Source of the DNA: Clostridiales bacterium UBA1779
Lineage (GTDB): Bacteria; Bacillota; Clostridia; Oscillospirales; CAG-272
Direction: 5' to 3'
Length of the DNA stretch: 16,711 bases
NCBI GenBank assembly: GCA_002314565.1
Contig: DCGL01000053.1
Location: 5,698-22,408 of the forward strand
Shown: piece by piece, positions 1-5,456 of the stretch
Layout of the letters: each line of letters begins with the position of its first letter
Numbering within the stretch: position 1 is the stretch's first letter
Made by a program: the position numbers and the translations under genes
The notes under the pieces: generated by a model
What the model saw: only the letters and a program-made list of their open reading frames with translations
The model's database searches: none
Told to the model about the DNA's origin: nothing

Positions 1-8
1 AGGATGAG

Positions 9-73
9 AAATGATGCGAAGGTCCGTTCAAGGCGTACATAGCGTACGTCAAGAACGGGCCTTCGCATTATTT
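9..73. terminator. Long imperfect hairpin at the left edge
   Basis: Bases 14-29 pair with 53-68 (16 bp, one G-T pair), and the pairing can be extended outwards to 9/73 through a G-T wobble. The loop, 30-52, is about 23 nt. The flanks are AT-rich (TTATTTAT on the right), with no clean run of T on either strand. It is probably the 3' end, possibly a bidirectional terminator, of a gene lying to the left of the window. It could also be a structured RNA; the gene it would serve cannot be seen. Confidence 0.45.
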
Positions 74-92
74 ATCGCCTTTACAGCCGCCG

Positions 93-138
93 CAAAAAAG
101 AAAAGCCGTGGTGACAAGTGAATGTCACCCCGGCTTTT
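93..138 (-). terminator. Intrinsic terminator of the zinc-ribbon gene
   Basis: On the minus strand a hairpin (arms 123-138 and 101-116, AAAAGCCG plus GGTGACA with one mismatch, 6-nt loop) is followed by a T-rich tract at 104-93. It lies 14 bases behind the stop codon of the zinc-ribbon gene, the expected place for a Rho-independent terminator. Confidence 0.85.
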
Positions 139-151
139 CTTCAAAAGTCGC

Positions 152-469
152 TCAGCGGGCGTTTCTTCTCTTCTCGAAGCAAGCACTGCAGTATACAGGC
201 TTATCCTGAGAGGGCTCGAAAGTAAGCTTGGCTTCGCCGCCGCACTCGCTGCAAACAGCATAGAAGTACTGCTTGGCAGGCTTGTTTGCGTTCTTCTTGG
301 CATCACGGCAAGTCTTGCATCTCTTGGGCTTGTTTGTGTAGCCCTTTTCAGCATAGAAAGCCTGTTCGCCGGCAGTGAATGTGAATTCCTGACCGCAGTC
401 TACGCAAACCAGTGTTTCGTCAACATAGTTGACATCGGCTTCAACAGCCTTGACTTCTTCTTCGTACAT
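152..469 (-). CDS. Double zinc-ribbon protein (zf-trcl plus CxxC-x17-CxxC)
   Basis: A 105-residue cytoplasmic protein with four CxxC knuckles: C22/C25, C51/C54, C73/C76 and C94/C97. The first pair with its spacer (the Q-E-F-x-F-T-A-G-E-Q-x-F-Y region) matches the probable zinc-ribbon family I know as zf-trcl. The second pair has exactly 17 residues between the knuckles, the CxxC-x17-CxxC arrangement. The N-terminus is acidic and the C-terminus basic. The start ATG at 469 is preceded by AGAGG (476-480) at good spacing. Such proteins are common in Clostridia and their biochemical function is, to my knowledge, unknown; nucleic acid or ribosome binding is a guess from the fold. The gene has its own terminator (93-138). 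Its upstream region, 470-690, is non-coding and heavily structured, with a tRNA-like element ending 30 nt before the start. No sigma-A promoter is obvious there, so it may be read through from the sigma gene upstream. Confidence 0.9.
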   Translation of the reverse strand: MYEEEVKAVEADVNYVDETLVCVDCGQEFTFTAGEQAFYAEKGYTNKPKRCKTCRDAKKNANKPAKQYFYAVCSECGGEAKLTFEPSQDKPVYCSACFEKRRNAR

Positions 470-472
470 GTG

Positions 473-491
473 TTACCTCTGTTTGTGGTAA
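473..491 (-). promoter_or_regulatory. Small hairpin covering the RBS of the zinc-ribbon gene
   Basis: On the minus strand TTACC (491-487) can pair with GGTAA (477-473) across a 9-nt loop, tying up the GG of the AGAGG Shine-Dalgarno sequence. Only 5 bp, so weak on its own. It directly follows the tRNA-like element and could be the output stage of a structured leader. This is inference. Confidence 0.3.
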
Positions 492-498
492 TATTTCT

Positions 499-571
499 TG
501 CCCTTAGACGGAATTCGACCGCCACCTTTGAAGATTTTTCTACAACGCTCTGATCATTAAGCTAACCGGGC
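499..571 (-). ncRNA. Degenerate tRNA-like cloverleaf in the leader
   Basis: Read on the minus strand from 571, this 73-nt stretch lays out as a tRNA. The acceptor-like stem is GCCC (571-568) with GGGC (503-500), extendable by TTAG/CTAA around a 2-nt GG bulge. The D-arm is GCTT/GAGC (562-559 with 550-547) with an 8-nt loop. The anticodon-like arm is TTGTAGA/TCTTCAA (545-539 with 534-528, one T-T mismatch) with an AAAA loop. A 4-nt variable region follows. The T-arm is GGCGG/CCGTC (523-519 with 511-507) with a 7-nt loop. It departs from a working tRNA: the loop reads TCGAATT rather than TTCRANN, the D-loop lacks GG, the anticodon arm is too long with no recognisable anticodon, and no CCA follows. 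I read it as a tRNA mimic or tRNA relic in the 5' leader of the zinc-ribbon gene, not a decoding tRNA. Confidence 0.5.
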
Positions 572-619
572 ATATATATCGACAGTGTTCGGACGCTGTT
601 GATTAATAATATGAAGGAT

Positions 620-674
620 GAATATCGAATGCTTTCACATTCTTCATTTCAGTAATCACTGAAATCTGATATTC
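620..674. ncRNA. Perfect three-way-junction RNA fold
   Basis: 55 bases fold with no mismatch into three helices: an outer 7-bp stem (620-626 GAATATC with 668-674 GATATTC), a 5-bp hairpin (627-631 with 638-642, loop 632-637) and an 8-bp hairpin (646-653 ATTTCAGT with 658-665, loop 654-657). Linkers are 3 and 2 nt. It lies between the sigma-factor stop and the tRNA-like element. Neither strand has a T-tract behind the outer stem, so it is not a simple terminator. I found no purine-riboswitch or hammerhead core signature in it. The strand is unresolved; minus would place it in the leader of the zinc-ribbon gene. Confidence 0.5.
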
Positions 675-688
675 AAAAAAATTACGTG

Positions 689-1288
689 TTATTTCAGGGC
701 CGCCTTCAGTTTTCTTCTTATGCGTCCGAGTGCATTTTCAACCGATGCAACGGATTTTCCGACGTTTGCGGCGATTGTTTTTATCGGGACGCCGGAATAA
801 TAGCTCCACCATACGGAGTTTTCATAATCTGAAAGAAGAGAGCGGATCATCTGTCTCAGTTCTTCGGCTTTTTCTCTTTCAATGACTTCGACGTCGGGAC
901 CCACAAGTTCAGTGTCTTCGAGTGTGTCAAGAGAAACCAGATCGACGTTGCGTCCGTTTCGGGAAAGAATCTGTCTGAGTGCGGATTTTATTCCGTTTTC
1001 AACGCAGATTTTGGCGTAGAGGCCGAAACTGACGTTTTCGTACAGCGGGTCGTATCTGCGGACGGCACGGAAAAATGCCATAAGCGCTTCCTGCTCAAGC
1101 TCATCAACGTCGTTGCTTGAGACATAGACCGAATAGCTGTTCACAGCCGAATCAAGCATAGGTCGGTATTCCTGTGCCAATTGTTCAAAAGCTTTTCCGT
1201 CGCCCGATGACGCATTCAGAAGAAGGGCGAGAAGTCTTCCGTCGGATTCGTATTGTCCGCAGTTTGTGTTGCCTGAAGCAGTGGGCAC
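689..1288 (-). CDS. SigH-like RNA polymerase sigma factor
   Basis: A 199-residue sigma-70-family protein. Region 2 spans about residues 35-105 (D-E-L-E-Q-E-A-L-M-A-F-F-R-A-V-R-R-Y-D-P is the core-binding/-10 recognition helix area). Region 4 is a C-terminal helix-turn-helix at about 165-196 (I-K-T-I-A-A-N-V-G-K-S). Regions 1.1 and 3 are absent, and the arrangement resembles the stationary-phase/sporulation factor SigH. I chose the GTG at 1288 because GAGG lies 8 nt upstream. Opening at the ATG at 1339 would add 17 odd residues (a Y-Y-Y-I-I-I-V-I run) encoded by the AT-rich leader. It is transcribed from the consensus promoter at 1359-1387, divergently from the Tad pilus operon. Whether it controls that operon is unknown: the visible Tad promoter is sigma-A type. 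No terminator is seen behind it, so it may be co-transcribed with the zinc-ribbon gene. Confidence 0.88.
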   Translation of the reverse strand: MPTASGNTNCGQYESDGRLLALLLNASSGDGKAFEQLAQEYRPMLDSAVNSYSVYVSSNDVDELEQEALMAFFRAVRRYDPLYENVSFGLYAKICVENGIKSALRQILSRNGRNVDLVSLDTLEDTELVGPDVEVIEREKAEELRQMIRSLLSDYENSVWWSYYSGVPIKTIAANVGKSVASVENALGRIRRKLKAALK

Positions 1289-1358
1289 GGTTAAAACCTC
1301 AATTACTATTATAATATAATAGTACGCTTTTACACGCAAAATTTATTTATACGAGATT

Positions 1359-1387
1359 ATTATATCATTGCTTTTTTTAAATGTCAA
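1359..1387 (-). promoter_or_regulatory. Sigma-A promoter of the SigH-like gene
   Basis: On the minus strand a consensus -35 TTGACA (1387-1382), a 17-nt spacer and a consensus -10 TATAAT (1364-1359). Transcription would start near 1352, giving a leader of about 64 nt before the GTG at 1288. Confidence 0.85.
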
Positions 1388-1525
1388 CAATTTTTTTGTC
1401 AAAAATTCGAACAATTTTCAAATTTTATCACAAAAATAACACCTAATATTATAACTGTATGTACGCGTGTTCAAAAATACCTCCCCTTCTATTTACGAAA
1501 AATTAAAAATTTGTTAAAATATGTA

Positions 1526-1554
1526 TTGACACTCCTTGTTTCGTATGATATAAT
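1526..1554 (+). promoter_or_regulatory. Consensus promoter of the Tad pilus operon
   Basis: TTGACA (1526-1531), a 17-nt spacer and TATAAT (1549-1554), a perfect match to the housekeeping consensus. A-tract-rich sequence directly upstream (1497-1521) could act as an UP element. The start point falls near 1561, exactly where a long leader hairpin begins. The rest of the 1289-1658 intergenic region (about 1388-1525) is AT-rich and shows no gene. Confidence 0.88.
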
Positions 1555-1560
1555 TCGTGT

Positions 1561-1619
1561 ACTGTTTGTGAACACTGATTGAATTTGTGCATTCTATGTG
1601 GAAAATATTCATAAACAGT
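1561..1619 (+). promoter_or_regulatory. 5'-terminal stem-loop of the Tad transcript
   Basis: ACTGTTTGTGAA (1561-1572) pairs with TTCATAAACAGT (1608-1619), 12 bp with one G-U. Inner pairs are CAC/GTG and GAAT/ATTC around a TTGTGC loop. Because the predicted transcription start is at about 1561, the mRNA would begin in this stem. 5'-terminal stems are known to protect bacterial mRNAs from 5'-end-dependent decay, so stabilisation of an abundant pilin message is a reasonable reading. A ligand-responsive role is possible but unsupported. The SD AAAGGAAAGG (1642-1651) lies free downstream. Confidence 0.55.
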
Positions 1620-1658
1620 ACAAAAACAACCATACAATTGAAAGGAAAGGTGTTCATC

Positions 1659-1910
1659 ATGAAAATCGGTTCAGCTATCGCAAATTTCGTAAAAAATGCG
1701 GGAAAGGCCATCAAAGCGACGTTTACCGGTGAAGAAAACGACGTTCTTACCGATAACAGAGCTGAGGCATACATCGGCGAAGCAATCAAAATTCTGATTG
1801 CCGTTGTAATCGGAGCACTGGTTCTTGCTCTTGCATATGCTCTTCTCAAGGATACTGTTTTCCCGACAGTAACGAGCAAAATCCAGGCTATGTTCGACTA
1901 CACCGCATGA
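1659..1910 (+). CDS. Small pilin subunit (Flp-like / DUF6133-like)
   Basis: An 83-residue protein: a basic amphipathic N-terminus (residues 1-20), a short polar segment, the motif D32-N-R-A-E-A-Y-I39, one hydrophobic helix (about 42-64) and a short C-terminal tail. This is the architecture of Flp/Tad major pilins and resembles the small proteins I know as DUF6133 in Clostridia; the family assignment is from memory. The first gene of the operon, a strong SD (AAAGGAAAGG, 1642-1651) and a 5'-stabilised leader all suggest the most abundant product. The ATG at 1659 is preferred over an upstream in-frame ATG at 1587, which lies within the leader hairpin and lacks an SD. It overlaps the next gene by ATGA, and a strong hairpin lies 18 nt behind its stop. 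The assembled product would be an extracellular pilus fibre. Confidence 0.8.
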   Translation: MKIGSAIANFVKNAGKAIKATFTGEENDVLTDNRAEAYIGEAIKILIAVVIGALVLALAYALLKDTVFPTVTSKIQAMFDYTA

Positions 1911-2485
1911 CAATACGGAAGGAATCCGCAGGCAGCAACGAACAATTGCTGCCTGCAAAGCCCCCGGATCTCAGAGAGAACGTATCACTCGCAATTTTTC
2001 TTGCCGTCTGCGGTGTTCTGAGCGTCTGCTGTCTCTTCCGTATGAACGGCTTGGTCTACGAAGTGCTGTTCATTTTCCGTATGAGCGTACTGTGCGCAGC
2101 ATCAGTCCGTGATTTCAGGGAAAGATGCCTGAATCACGGTTATGAAATTCTGATTCTGGCTTCCGGCTTTTTCAGCCTGACGTCCGTCAGTGATTTTCTT
2201 TGGAAAGCAGCATCTGCCGCTGCCGTATTTCTGATACTTGCACTGTTGTACGGCAGGAAACCGAAACGTTTTATGGGCGGAGCGGATATCAGAATGATCA
2301 CCGCACTTTTCTTTGCACTTGGGCCGTACGGAATGCTGAGGTGCTTTTTTGTTATGACCGTTCTTCTGCTTCTGACAATCGGTCTGTACGCACTTCTCAA
2401 GTTGTTTGGGAAAAACTGCGGCGATAAGGTTCCGCTGATTCCGTATATCACATTCGGCGTGCTTTTTAATTGTTTATTTAACTGA
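1907..2485 (+). CDS. Type IV prepilin peptidase, A24 family (TadV/CpaA type)
   Basis: A 192-residue polytopic membrane protein with both aspartates of the A24 aspartyl peptidases: D69 in S-V-R-D-F-R-E-R and D127 in M-G-G-A-D-I-R-M, the variant of the GxGD motif seen in CpaA/TadV and archaeal enzymes. A further family hallmark is V-P-L-I-P-Y with a downstream glycine (175-184). The N-terminal methyltransferase domain of PilD is absent, as is normal for Tad peptidases. It should cut the pilin and both TadE-like proteins encoded in the same operon at the inner side of the membrane. Translation is coupled to the pilin by an ATGA overlap without a visible SD. Codons 8-17 form a perfect 11-bp hairpin (1928-1956) likely to reduce its expression relative to the pilin. 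Confidence 0.88.
   Translation: MTIRKESAGSNEQLLPAKPPDLRENVSLAIFLAVCGVLSVCCLFRMNGLVYEVLFIFRMSVLCAASVRDFRERCLNHGYEILILASGFFSLTSVSDFLWKAASAAAVFLILALLYGRKPKRFMGGADIRMITALFFALGPYGMLRCFFVMTVLLLLTIGLYALLKLFGKNCGDKVPLIPYITFGVLFNCLFN
1928..1956 (+). promoter_or_regulatory. Perfect 11-bp hairpin at the pilin/peptidase junction
   Basis: GCAGGCAGCAA (1928-1938) and TTGCTGCCTGC (1946-1956) are exact inverse complements with a 7-nt loop CGAACAA. It begins 18 nt behind the pilin stop and lies inside the peptidase coding sequence. There is no T-tract, so it is a processing/stability or translation-attenuating structure rather than a terminator. Confidence 0.6.
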
Positions 2486-2534
2486 TAAGTATATTAACCG
2501 ACTTGCAATACTTTTTTTGAAAGGCTGCATATAT

Positions 2535-3281
2535 ATGAAAAACAGAACCGTTATCGGAATTATCTGCATAGCTTTTGCGTTTCTTGTTTTCTTTGCGACA
2601 ATTCCGATGATAAGCAATAAAACGACGGCGGGAACGTCCTGCATAAGGGCTAAGAGCAAAATTGCGCGGGGCTCCTGCATAACGAAAGAGGATATTGAGG
2701 TTTACACATCAGCGGAAAAGCATGAGGGGGCTCTTAACCAAGAGGAGCTCATAATCGGGAAATACGCAGTCTGTGATATTTTCCCCGGCGACAGCTTTAC
2801 CGTGGAAAAGCTTACCGACGTTTCAGATTCCGCGGCTCAGTCTCTGTGCCGCCTTTCAGACGGGGAGCTTGCCGTTACCGTTCCCGTGGTAAATCTGTCA
2901 GCCGGCTTTTCAGGTCAGCTTGAAAACGGAGATATCGTACGCGTATTTATCAGAAAGGACACGGGAAGCGAGGTCCCGGACGAGCTGCAGTACGTCAGAG
3001 TAATCACAACCGTAACATCTGAGGGGGTCAGCCGTGACGGGGCAAAGGCCGGAAGTCAGCAGGCGGATGCTCTTCCTGCAAGCGTTATGCTCGCAGTGAA
3101 CGATGAACAGGCTTCAATCCTGTTTTCGCACTGCGCGGACAGTTCTCTGTATCTTGCGTTTGTCTGCCACTCCTACGACGGGCGGGCGCAGGGGTATCTT
3201 GACACTCAGAAGGCCTATTTCAGCCGTCAGGCTGATGAAAACGCGGCTGCGGCTGCGGAATATCCCGGAAAGGAATCATAG
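2535..3281 (+). CDS. cpaB: CpaB/RcpC-like Tad assembly protein with SAF domain
   Basis: A 248-residue protein anchored by one N-terminal membrane helix (about 6-27) with the rest outside the membrane. Residues about 40-100 have SAF-domain character (A-R-G-S-C-I-T-K-E-D-I-E and the later G-K-Y-A-V-C-D-I-F-P-G-D). This is followed by a CpaB-type beta-rich segment (V-T-V-P-V-V-N-L, then G-D-I-V-R-V) and an Ala/Glu-rich tail. In Gram-negative Tad systems CpaB works with the secretin; here no secretin gene exists, so it probably guides the pilus through the cell wall. The ATG at 2535 follows GAAAGG (2519-2524) with a 10-nt gap; the TTG at 2517 would precede that SD. It starts 49 bases after the peptidase stop. 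Confidence 0.78.
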   Translation: MKNRTVIGIICIAFAFLVFFATIPMISNKTTAGTSCIRAKSKIARGSCITKEDIEVYTSAEKHEGALNQEELIIGKYAVCDIFPGDSFTVEKLTDVSDSAAQSLCRLSDGELAVTVPVVNLSAGFSGQLENGDIVRVFIRKDTGSEVPDELQYVRVITTVTSEGVSRDGAKAGSQQADALPASVMLAVNDEQASILFSHCADSSLYLAFVCHSYDGRAQGYLDTQKAYFSRQADENAAAAAEYPGKES

Positions 3282-3328
3282 CGTGAACCATTTTGAAATC
3301 CGTATCTGAAATATGCTTGTTTCACGCC

Positions 3329-3354
3329 CACTTTGTGCACGTCGGCACAAAGTG
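3329..3354 (+). promoter_or_regulatory. 10-bp intercistronic hairpin between cpaB and tadZ
   Basis: CACTTTGTGC (3329-3338) pairs perfectly with GCACAAAGTG (3345-3354) across the loop ACGTCG. It is followed by purine-rich sequence with the SD of the next gene, not by T residues. It is therefore likely an mRNA-processing or stability boundary rather than a terminator. Confidence 0.5.
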
Positions 3355-3377
3355 CGAAGAAAGGAATGGAAATTAAT

Positions 3378-4118
3378 ATGGCAAAGCAGATTGCTGTCTG
3401 GGGGTCAAGAGCAAGCGGGAAAACCACGCTGTCTGTAAAGCTTTCGGACGCGCTGTCAAAAAAAGGAAGCGTGATTCTCGTTTTCTGTGACAGAGAAGTG
3501 CCGGTTCTTCCGGCTCTTTTCCCCAAACACAGGGACGGGGAAATCCGCTCATTGGGAGCGGCGCTTTCGTCGGTTGAATTGAATGAAGAAACGGTTCTTT
3601 CCTGTGCGACGGTATCCGACAGCGACAATATCGTATATCTGGGCTATGCCGAGGGGGAAAATTTGTACTCCTACCCCGCATTCGGCGAAGCACGCGCGGA
3701 TTTCTTCATTGATACGCTCGGAAGAATGGCGGATTACGTGATTTATGACTGTCCGTCGTCAATAAACGGAAATTTTCTGGCCTGTGAAGCTCTGAATAAG
3801 GCGGATACGGTTTTCAGACTGTACACCCCGGATATTACGTCCTTCCTGTTCTTTTCATCACAGCTGCCCGTTTTGTCTTCGGATGAGGAAAAGCTCGGGA
3901 AACACAGGAAAATTCTGTCCTGCACAGAGGGGGAAGTGTGTCTGCCCGAAAGCGAGGCTCTGGCATATATGAAGGAGTGCGACGTTCTGATTCCGCATTC
4001 GAAGCAGATAAAGCAATTTGCTGCAGACGGAGCACTGCCCGGGTCAAAGCCGGGGCGGAAATATGCCGCGGCAATAACGAAAATCTGCGAAATGGCAGAG
4101 AAATCCGACGGGGAATAA
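3378..4118 (+). CDS. TadZ/CpaE-like P-loop ATPase
   Basis: A 246-residue ParA/MinD-superfamily-like protein, the localisation factor of Tad pili (TadZ/CpaE), which places the assembly machine at the membrane. Walker A is G9-S-R-A-S-G-K15-T-T17. The deviant signature lysine of the K-G-G-x-G-K-T motif is not present: the position carries S or R, so dimerisation-coupled ATP hydrolysis may differ from canonical ParA. A Walker-B-like segment is Y-V-I-Y-D124-C-P. There is no N-terminal receiver domain of the kind found in CpaE. The ATG at 3378 is used, with AAGGAA about 12 nt upstream; the ATG at 3366 would sit directly on the SD. It follows the 3329-3354 hairpin and precedes cpaF by 24 bases. Confidence 0.75.
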   Translation: MAKQIAVWGSRASGKTTLSVKLSDALSKKGSVILVFCDREVPVLPALFPKHRDGEIRSLGAALSSVELNEETVLSCATVSDSDNIVYLGYAEGENLYSYPAFGEARADFFIDTLGRMADYVIYDCPSSINGNFLACEALNKADTVFRLYTPDITSFLFFSSQLPVLSSDEEKLGKHRKILSCTEGEVCLPESEALAYMKECDVLIPHSKQIKQFAADGALPGSKPGRKYAAAITKICEMAEKSDGE

Positions 4119-4142
4119 ATCAGACGGAAAGGTTGTTTTATT

Positions 4143-5456
4143 ATGGAAACTGAAGCCTCATCATTCAGCGGCGGATACGTGGATTTCTGGGAACTGCTCT
4201 CGGACGTTCAGCAATACATCAGCCGGAACTGCGCGGCTCTTCTCGGAAACGACCCGGATAATCTTTTGAAGCCGTATATCGATCAGTATATACGCTCCCG
4301 CGGCTGTACTGCGAGAGGGATGACGCGTGACGAGCTTGTCGCCTCGCTTTATAACGAAATGGCGGGGTACAGCGTGCTGACACGCTATCTTGAGTCGGAT
4401 GACCTTGAAGAAATCAACGTCAACGGTTGGGATGACATTGCTCTGACCTTTACAAACGGAAAAATAGTCAAGGCTCCGGAAAGATTTCATTCGCCGGGGC
4501 ATGCTGAAGACATAGTGCGCAGATTGCTCAGAAATTCCGGTATGATACTTGACAATGCCATGCCGGTGAGCCAGGGGCATCTGCCGGGAAACAACAGAAT
4601 AACGGCGCTGAAGACTCCGCTGGTGGACAGTGACCGCGGGGTCTGTGTCTCGATACGACTGCTTCACAATTCAAAGATAGGCCTTGAGCAGATTGTAAGC
4701 GGAGGGATGGGCTCCCCGGAAATGATTGCGTTTCTGCGGCTTTTATGCCGTTTCGGGGTTTCATTCGTCATCGCGGGGCCGACGTCTTCCGGAAAAACGA
4801 CGCTGCTCAACGCAATCCTGTCGGATATGCCGGATAACAAGCGAATATTCACGATCGAGTCCGGGGCAAGGGAGCTGTCGCTCGTGCGGCGCGACGAGGG
4901 AGGCCGCGTGCTGAACAATGCGGTTCACACGATTTCAAGGCCGTCTGACAATCCGTCGCAAAACATTATTCAGGAAGATCTTGTCGTCGCTTCCCTGCGT
5001 TTCAATCCCGATATAGTCTGTGTCGGAGAAATGAGAGACACAGAATGCTATGCGGCAGTCGAAGCCGCGATGACCGGGCACACCGTCGTCAGCACGGTTC
5101 ATTCCGGGGCAGCAGATGCAGCTCATATGAGAATTGCCCTCTTGTGCCAGAAAAAGTTTCCGATGGATTTTCAGGTTTCGATGATGCAGGCGGCAAGGGC
5201 TTTCCCGGTTGTCGTTTATTGCGGAAGGCTGGAGGACAACAAACGGCGTATTATGGACATTTCCGAGTGCGTCTTTCAGTCTTCGGACCTTTACGGAAAG
5301 TATTCGTCGCTCTTCAGCTTTGAATCGGATAACGTGCCGGGTGGAGGCCGTTTCGTCTGTGGTTCGGCAATTTCCGACCGCCTCCGGCACATGCTCCGCG
5401 AGCACGGAGCCCCCGAAAGTGAGTTAAGACAGTTCAGATTTGAGGGAAAAAGATAA
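4143..5456 (+). CDS. cpaF: Tad pilus assembly ATPase CpaF/TadA
   Basis: A 437-residue hexameric secretion ATPase of the VirB11/PilT superfamily, the motor for pilin polymerisation on the cytoplasmic face of the membrane. The N-terminal domain (about 1-190) includes the family segment D-D-L-E-E-I-N-V-N-G. Walker A is G212-P-T-S-S-G-K-T-T220, Walker B lies in V-C-V-G-E-M-R-D (292-299), and the His box is G312-H-T-V-V-S-T-V-H320. All motifs are intact. The C-terminal tail (about 385-437) is less typical. A good SD (GGAAAGG) precedes the ATG at 4143. Its stop overlaps the next start (TAATG), which suggests coupled synthesis with TadB. Confidence 0.93.
   Translation: METEASSFSGGYVDFWELLSDVQQYISRNCAALLGNDPDNLLKPYIDQYIRSRGCTARGMTRDELVASLYNEMAGYSVLTRYLESDDLEEINVNGWDDIALTFTNGKIVKAPERFHSPGHAEDIVRRLLRNSGMILDNAMPVSQGHLPGNNRITALKTPLVDSDRGVCVSIRLLHNSKIGLEQIVSGGMGSPEMIAFLRLLCRFGVSFVIAGPTSSGKTTLLNAILSDMPDNKRIFTIESGARELSLVRRDEGGRVLNNAVHTISRPSDNPSQNIIQEDLVVASLRFNPDIVCVGEMRDTECYAAVEAAMTGHTVVSTVHSGAADAAHMRIALLCQKKFPMDFQVSMMQAARAFPVVVYCGRLEDNKRRIMDISECVFQSSDLYGKYSSLFSFESDNVPGGGRFVCGSAISDRLRHMLREHGAPESELRQFRFEGKR

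Noticed and set aside
122..553. 143-residue plus-strand open frame over the zinc-ribbon gene
   Set aside because: Antisense to a clear double-CxxC protein, no SD, and its end overlaps the tRNA-like element.
499..571. Functional tRNA gene
   Set aside because: No usable anticodon loop, T-loop out of register, acceptor stem broken by a bulge and no CCA.
581..599. Short hairpin between the three-way junction and the tRNA-like element
   Set aside because: Seven pairs, but on the minus strand one becomes a C-A mismatch; it pairs better on the plus strand, so it does not clearly belong to the leader.
620..674. Hammerhead ribozyme or purine riboswitch
   Set aside because: Lacks the CUGANGA/GAAA core and the purine-riboswitch junction sequence on either strand.
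1289..1339. N-terminal extension of the sigma factor from the ATG at 1339
   Set aside because: The 17 extra residues come from the AT-rich leader; the GTG at 1288 has a well-spaced SD.
1587..1658. N-terminal extension of the pilin from the ATG at 1587
   Set aside because: It lies inside the leader hairpin without an SD; the ATG at 1659 has a strong SD.
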